Assembly (NCBI GenBank): GCA_040007095.1
Contig: JBDTVS010000009.1
Location: 1 to 64,000 of the forward strand
Length of the DNA stretch: 64,000 nucleotides
Source: JBDTVS01 sp040007095
GTDB taxonomy: Bacteria; Acidobacteriota; Vicinamibacteria; Vicinamibacterales; CAVVIG01
Direction of reading: 5' to 3'
This document shows, piece by piece, positions 60,132 through 64,000 of the stretch. Position numbers and translations under genes: made by a program. The first letter of the stretch is position 1. Each line of letters starts with the position of its first letter. Below the pieces are notes generated by a model. The model was not told the DNA's origin. It worked only from the letters and a program-made list of their open reading frames with translations, and did no database searches.

Positions 60132-62198
60132 ATGACCAAGTATCAACGTCGCGCCGTGGTTGTCGGCGTCGCAGCCCTTCTGGCCACCAGCGGGCAGGGT
60201 CTCTTGAAGTCTGCCGAGGGCGACTCTCAACTGGCGTCGAAGGAATGGGCGACTGTCAGCGGCGACCTGGGCAACACGCGCTATTCGACGCTGACGCAGA
60301 TCAACACCCAGACCGTAAGCCGACTGGCAGGCGCCTGGACGTCGCCGAAGTTCGACTCCGTCGGGGCGGGTCGGGCCATGCCCGTCGTAAAGGACGGCCT
60401 GCTGTTCATCACCATCGGTTCCTCAATTTACGCCTACAACGCGAAGACGGGCGCCACGGCCTGGCAGCATCAGACCGACACGCCGCCCGAAACCGCCGCG
60501 CTGAGCGAGTACAACCGGAGTGGGAGGGGACTGCCGAATCGGGAAGGCGTGGCTGTGGGCGAAGGGCTCGTGTTCGCCGGGCTGACCAATGCCCGCGTCA
60601 TCGCGCTACGGGAAAAGACCGGTGAGGTGGCGTGGGATGTCTACGTCGGCATCGAGCCGGCGCGCGCGGGTCAGGGCGTTTCGGGCGCGCCCGTGTACGC
60701 CAACGGCCTGGTGTTTGTCGGGACCGCAGGCGACACCGGATTCAGGGGCAAGGTCATCGCGCTCGACGCGCAGACCGGGCGCAAGGCCTGGGAATGGTTC
60801 GCCGTGCCCGGCCCGGGGGAGAAGGGACACGAGACGTGGCCGAAGAATTCCGACTCGTGGAAGACCGGCGGCGGCGCCGTCTGGCTCGTTGGCGCGGCGG
60901 ATCCGGAGTTGGGCCTGGTCTATTTCGGCACGGGCAACGGCGTGCCCCAGTACGCGGGCGATACCCGCGCCGGCGACAACCTCTACCTCTGCTCAGTCGT
61001 CGCGCTCGAGATCAAAACCGGCAAGCTGCGGTGGTATTACCAGACGATCCGCCACGACATCTGGGAGGCCGATATCGCGGAATCGCCCGTGCTCTTCGAC
61101 GCTCAGGTGGGCGGACGCGTACGCAAGGCGGTTGCGGCGATGCGCACGGACGGTTATCTCTTCATGCTCGATCGCGAGACCGGCAAGGCGCTGCTGCCAA
61201 TTGAGGAACGCAAGGTGCCGCAGGACGCGCGTAACCACACCGTAGGCACGCAGCCGTATCCGGTCGGTGCCGATCCGGTATTGCCCGATTGCACGGAGTG
61301 GCGGAAGCAGACAATGCCCTCCGGCTTCGAGCTGGGCTGTTTCTTTGCGCCGGCGTCGCTCGATCAACCGAACCTGCTGACCCCGGCGTGGGGCATGCGC
61401 GTCGTGCCGATGGCCTTCAGCCCGCAGACGGGATATTTCTACGCCATCGGCAACTCCTCGCTGCAATGGTTCCGTCGAGCCGAAGACCCGTACATCTTCA
61501 TCCTCGGGGCCGGTAAGGTGCCCGGACTGCCACAGGGGCACGCGGTGATGGCAGCGATCGACAGCCGGACCAACAAGATCGCGTGGAAGAAGGATTTCCG
61601 CGGAGGGCGGCCCGCCGGCGCGCTCGTCACCGCCGGCGGCCTCCTGTTTCAGATGATGCCGGATGGAAACCTCGTCGGCGAGGACGCCAAGACTGGCGAC
61701 GTGGTCTGGCAATTCCAGACCGGACAACCAGGCGGCGGTCCAGCTGCCAGCTACGAGATCGACGGCGAACAGTACATCGCCACGGCGCTCAGGAACAACG
61801 TGTGGGCGTTCAAGCTCGGAGGATCGGTCAAGCCGCTGCCTGCGCCGGAGCAGGCCGCGCGACCGGCCACGCCGCCGCTCTTCAACGGCACGATCCAGGA
61901 TACCAACCGAATCGAAACCGTGACGAACATCCGCGACAACTCTTCCGGTGGCGCGCGCTTCATGAACGACGAGTACGCGTTCAGCGTCTATCGCGCCCGC
62001 GTCAAGGTCGGTACGCAGGTGCTCTGGGTGAACAACGGCCGGATGAAACACACCGTGATGGCTGAGGACGGCTCGTGGACCACCGGTCCGCTCGCGCCGC
62101 TCGAGGCGGGCGCCGTCAAATTCGACAAGCCCGGAGAATACACCTACGTCTGCCGCGACCACCCATGGGCGAAAGCGCAGCTGATCGTGGTGCCGTAG
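60132..62198 (+). CDS. PQQ-dependent dehydrogenase fused to a cupredoxin domain
   Basis: A 688-residue periplasmic quinoprotein. Residues 35-580 are an eight-bladed PQQ propeller: WATVSGDLGNTRYSTLTQIN, tryptophan-docking repeats such as GKVIALDAQTGRKAWEW and DAKTGDVVWQF, and GGGAVWLVGAADPELGLVYFGTGN. Instead of the cytochrome c domain often found in quinohemoproteins, residues about 590-688 form a cupredoxin-like domain with NGRMKHTVMAEDG and YTYVCRDHPWAKAQ. The His, Cys and His copper ligands are present; the expected axial Met is Ala. Electron transfer from PQQ to bound copper is inferred. It has its own strong promoter. Confidence 0.9.
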   Translation: MTKYQRRAVVVGVAALLATSGQGLLKSAEGDSQLASKEWATVSGDLGNTRYSTLTQINTQTVSRLAGAWTSPKFDSVGAGRAMPVVKDGLLFITIGSSIYAYNAKTGATAWQHQTDTPPETAALSEYNRSGRGLPNREGVAVGEGLVFAGLTNARVIALREKTGEVAWDVYVGIEPARAGQGVSGAPVYANGLVFVGTAGDTGFRGKVIALDAQTGRKAWEWFAVPGPGEKGHETWPKNSDSWKTGGGAVWLVGAADPELGLVYFGTGNGVPQYAGDTRAGDNLYLCSVVALEIKTGKLRWYYQTIRHDIWEADIAESPVLFDAQVGGRVRKAVAAMRTDGYLFMLDRETGKALLPIEERKVPQDARNHTVGTQPYPVGADPVLPDCTEWRKQTMPSGFELGCFFAPASLDQPNLLTPAWGMRVVPMAFSPQTGYFYAIGNSSLQWFRRAEDPYIFILGAGKVPGLPQGHAVMAAIDSRTNKIAWKKDFRGGRPAGALVTAGGLLFQMMPDGNLVGEDAKTGDVVWQFQTGQPGGGPAASYEIDGEQYIATALRNNVWAFKLGGSVKPLPAPEQAARPATPPLFNGTIQDTNRIETVTNIRDNSSGGARFMNDEYAFSVYRARVKVGTQVLWVNNGRMKHTVMAEDGSWTTGPLAPLEAGAVKFDKPGEYTYVCRDHPWAKAQLIVVP

Positions 62199-62210
62199 GA
62201 GGCTTAGTAC

Positions 62211-63488
62211 TTAGAAGGCTTCCTGGATGGCCAGGTAGAATCCGTGCGAACCCTGTTTCCCCCAGCCGTAGTCGGTGCACAGGTTGGTCCTGGAGCGTTT
62301 GTTCAGCAGCACACGCAATCCCAGCCCGCCACCCGGGGCAAACGAGTCGAACAACCTCTCGCCCGTGTCCTGGCTGGCGATCGTGGTGGTGTTGAGAAAC
62401 GCGACGAAGCCGAGCAGCCCTCCCTTGGTCAGCGCGCCCCGATATTCCACTTCGCCGTAGACAAGGTGATCGCCGCGATAACGGCCTTCGCCGTATCCGC
62501 GCGCCGAGCGATCGTTGGCCGCGGTCGCCGGCAGGTCCAGGTACGGCGCGGCACCGCCGGTCACGACGTCTTCCTGAAACCAGAACGCCAGTTTCTGCCG
62601 TCCGCTGCGCGTCAGCTTTCGATAGGTCCGCATGTCGACGTAGAGCTCCTGCCAGGACGAATCGCCGCCCAGAAAGCCGTCGAAGAAGGTGCGATACGTC
62701 GCGCTCGCCAGTGAACCGCGCTGCGCGTTGATCGCATTGTCGCGCGTGTCGAACAGCAGCCCGACGCTGGTCCCGGCCGAGGTCTGGCCGTCCGGTGCAA
62801 AGCCGTGCTTCCGGGTGTACGCCACGTAGGCCGATTCGTCCCAGGCGGCCACGGCGGTTGTCCCGGGGCGAATGTTCGAGTGGTTGCTGAGATTGAGACC
62901 GCCTCCGACGTAGAGACTTGGGCCGACCTTGCGATAGACGGCTTCGTACAGCCGGCGCTGGGTATAGTCGGCGTTCTCCGCACCACCCGATACTGTCTGG
63001 GTGCCGAGGTCGTAGGTGTTCTGCGACGTGAAGGAGAGGCGATCGTCTCCTTGAATGAACCAGCGATCGTCGCGGGTGAACATCGCGAACTTGATGCCGC
63101 CCAGTGCCTGCTTCTTCTGCGACAGCTTGACGCCGCCGGAGATTGACGAGATGCGCGTGGTGTCTGAATCGCCCCGGAAGAATGCCACGTTGCCCGAGAA
63201 CCCCGCCGTGATACCCGTTGACGGTTTCGATCCGATAGAAGGCGCGAGAACCAGAAACGGTCTGTGCGAGTCGTGACTGGCCGAACCATCCGCGTCCGAC
63301 CGAGCGCGGTGGCGAAGCAGTCGCCAGATGTCGCCGACATCCGTCGCAGGCGGAGGTGTGCCTCCGCTCGATGCGGACGACTCTTCCGCCCGGACCGCCC
63401 CGGTGGAGAGGACGGTCAACACGAGACAGAAAGAGAGTGATCGATAGAACCCAGCGCTGAACACATGGCAATCTCGCGGGAACGGCAT
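62211..63488 (-). CDS. BamA/TamA-family outer membrane barrel protein
   Basis: A 425-residue outer-membrane protein (signal to about residue 34, AVRAEE) of the bacterial surface antigen (Omp85 barrel) type: PSIGSKPSTGITAGFSGNVAFFRGD, GTSVGLLFDTRDNAINAQRGSL, ARGYGEGRYRGDHLVYGEVEYRG and a final LAIQEAF strand. No POTRA domains precede the barrel, so it is a POTRA-less or surface-antigen-like form rather than BamA itself. It converges with the PQQ dehydrogenase gene after 12 bases. Confidence 0.88.
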   Translation of the reverse strand: MPFPRDCHVFSAGFYRSLSFCLVLTVLSTGAVRAEESSASSGGTPPPATDVGDIWRLLRHRARSDADGSASHDSHRPFLVLAPSIGSKPSTGITAGFSGNVAFFRGDSDTTRISSISGGVKLSQKKQALGGIKFAMFTRDDRWFIQGDDRLSFTSQNTYDLGTQTVSGGAENADYTQRRLYEAVYRKVGPSLYVGGGLNLSNHSNIRPGTTAVAAWDESAYVAYTRKHGFAPDGQTSAGTSVGLLFDTRDNAINAQRGSLASATYRTFFDGFLGGDSSWQELYVDMRTYRKLTRSGRQKLAFWFQEDVVTGGAAPYLDLPATAANDRSARGYGEGRYRGDHLVYGEVEYRGALTKGGLLGFVAFLNTTTIASQDTGERLFDSFAPGGGLGLRVLLNKRSRTNLCTDYGWGKQGSHGFYLAIQEAF

Positions 63489-63813
63489 CGCGTTCTGATT
63501 GTAGCGGTGTCGGCCCGTGCGATCAGCGCCGCCTTACTCTTTTCACAATCGCACATCCAATCGTTGCGCCTCGGCGAGGGTGACGATTACAGCGATCTTG
63601 TTCAGTCTGTTATTGCTCGAGCAATGAACCGTGTGTCGAAGCGCTGTGAGGACAGCAAGGTCCAGAGCGGCGGCCTCATGTGGCGACGCGATCCACGAGG
63701 ATAAAGGAAAGTAGGGCGGCATCCGGCTTGCCCCGGCGTCACGCGAACTCCGCGCTGCGATGACAAACGGATTCTTTACGCGTCGGCTGCCCAAGCGTGA
63801 TCAGGAGGTAAAC
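63489..63813. other. Intergenic region, no gene recognised
   Basis: This 325-base stretch has no convincing frame. It holds a perfect palindrome (listed separately) and, at 63803-63808, the AGGAGG ribosome site of the gene that begins at 63814. Confidence 0.5.
63612..63625. promoter_or_regulatory. Perfect 14-base palindrome ATTGCTCGAGCAAT
   Basis: A perfect palindrome in an AT-richer patch about 190 bases upstream of the gene starting at 63814. Its size suits a dimeric repressor. No partner is identified. Confidence 0.4.
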
Positions 63814-64000
63814 ATGTTCAAGGTTTCCATAAAAATTTGCGTTAGCCGCGTCGCTCGTTGCGGCGCTTACTGGGGTCGCACCTGGTCCAATCGCGCCACC
63901 TACGTCCATCCGTACGCGGTCCGGCGATATGGTCCTGTCCACGAGGCCGATCGGCATCGCATGATTACGCGGTCGCCTCGTGAGCGCGAGGACGAACGGT
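63814..64000 (+). CDS. Partial gene at window end, possible frameshift
   Basis: An ATG at 63814 follows a consensus AGGAGG site by five bases, so a real gene starts here. In the annotated frame it reads MFKVSIKICVSRVARCGAYW and stays open to the window edge. If one A of the A5 run near 63831-63835 is removed, the reading becomes FALAASLVAALTGVAPGP, a good signal peptide, but that frame stops at about 63963. The gene may therefore be broken, contain a sequencing error, or use frameshifting. Function cannot be told. Confidence 0.45.
   Translation, partial: MFKVSIKICVSRVARCGAYWGRTWSNRATYVHPYAVRRYGPVHEADRHRMITRSPREREDER

Noticed and set aside
63739..63957. Minus-strand 72-codon frame near the right edge
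   Set aside because: It lies opposite a plus-strand gene start with a consensus ribosome site and has no motifs.
1..64000. CRISPR arrays, integrase or phage genes that would mark an island around the STAND operon
   Set aside because: None was found; the repeats present are too short, too few or irregular for CRISPR.

Overview
This is a GC-rich, densely coded bacterial window with short intergenic gaps. Many genes are joined by 4-base ATGA or GTGA overlaps. The gene content suggests an Acidobacteriota genome, most likely of the Vicinamibacteria type: a TonB-dependent receptor with an N-terminal carboxypeptidase-regulatory-like domain, a DUF4097 protein, DUF4342, PQQ beta-propeller dehydrogenases, and a family of secreted 'D-(L/F)-(T/S)-G-x-W' proteins. 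This placement is inference; there is no rRNA or other marker gene. I see no tRNA, rRNA or CRISPR array.

Layout. 0-5 kb: a two-component system in operon with a heavy-metal (probably copper) P-type ATPase, then a fatty acid desaturase. 5-8 kb: UPF0314 membrane protein, an RsmH-like methyltransferase and a DUF763 protein. 8.3-13.5 kb: a three-gene operon encoding a SesB-like alpha/beta-hydrolase fused to a SEFIR domain, a TIR protein, and a STAND (NB-ARC-like) NTPase with a TPR tail, with a small pentad-repeat gene divergent to it. This looks like a split, NLR-like defence system and is the best candidate for an undescribed system. 13.7-20.9 kb: a TetR-controlled efflux operon (TolC, HlyD, two ABC ATPases, two ABC-2 permeases). 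21-28 kb: DUF4342, a chimeric solute-binding protein, argG, a DEAD-box helicase and a second two-component system. 28-33.9 kb: secreted proteins, a degenerate metallo-beta-lactamase-fold protein, a LysR regulator and an unknown multi-pass membrane protein. 34-36.7 kb: a flavin reductase and an HpaB-type hydroxylase. 36.7-43 kb: a TonB-dependent receptor and a spermidine-synthase-like/TPR protein. 43-49.7 kb: a cyclic-di-GMP region (HD-GYP regulator plus GGDEF, divergent from a cupredoxin, a porin-like protein and a GGDEF-EAL protein). 49.7-56 kb: a seven-gene operon for ring cleavage of a gallate- or protocatechuate-like aromatic acid with its own ABC importer. 56.2-63.5 kb: PQQ enzymes, VanZ-like, DUF4097 and an outer-membrane barrel protein. 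The window ends inside a gene with a possible frameshift.

How it works together. The aromatic operon is self-contained: import (solute-binding protein, ATPase, permease), LigB-type extradiol dioxygenase, LigJ-type hydratase, and two RraA-type aldolases. The HpaB-type hydroxylase and flavin reductase at 34-36 kb could supply a hydroxylated aromatic, though they are 15 kb away. The copper theme recurs: a metal ATPase with its two-component system, a secreted cupredoxin next to c-di-GMP enzymes, and a PQQ dehydrogenase fused to a cupredoxin.

The window is rich in intergenic repeats: a dispersed element of about 85-120 bp in three copies, small hairpins ending in GGACACTA (two of which supply the stop codon of the adjacent gene), AACCACnAAG-type repeats, and several short tandem repeats, including an octamer array of overlapping start-stop mini-ORFs between a response regulator and its kinase. 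All calls were made by reading the sequence; no database search was run.
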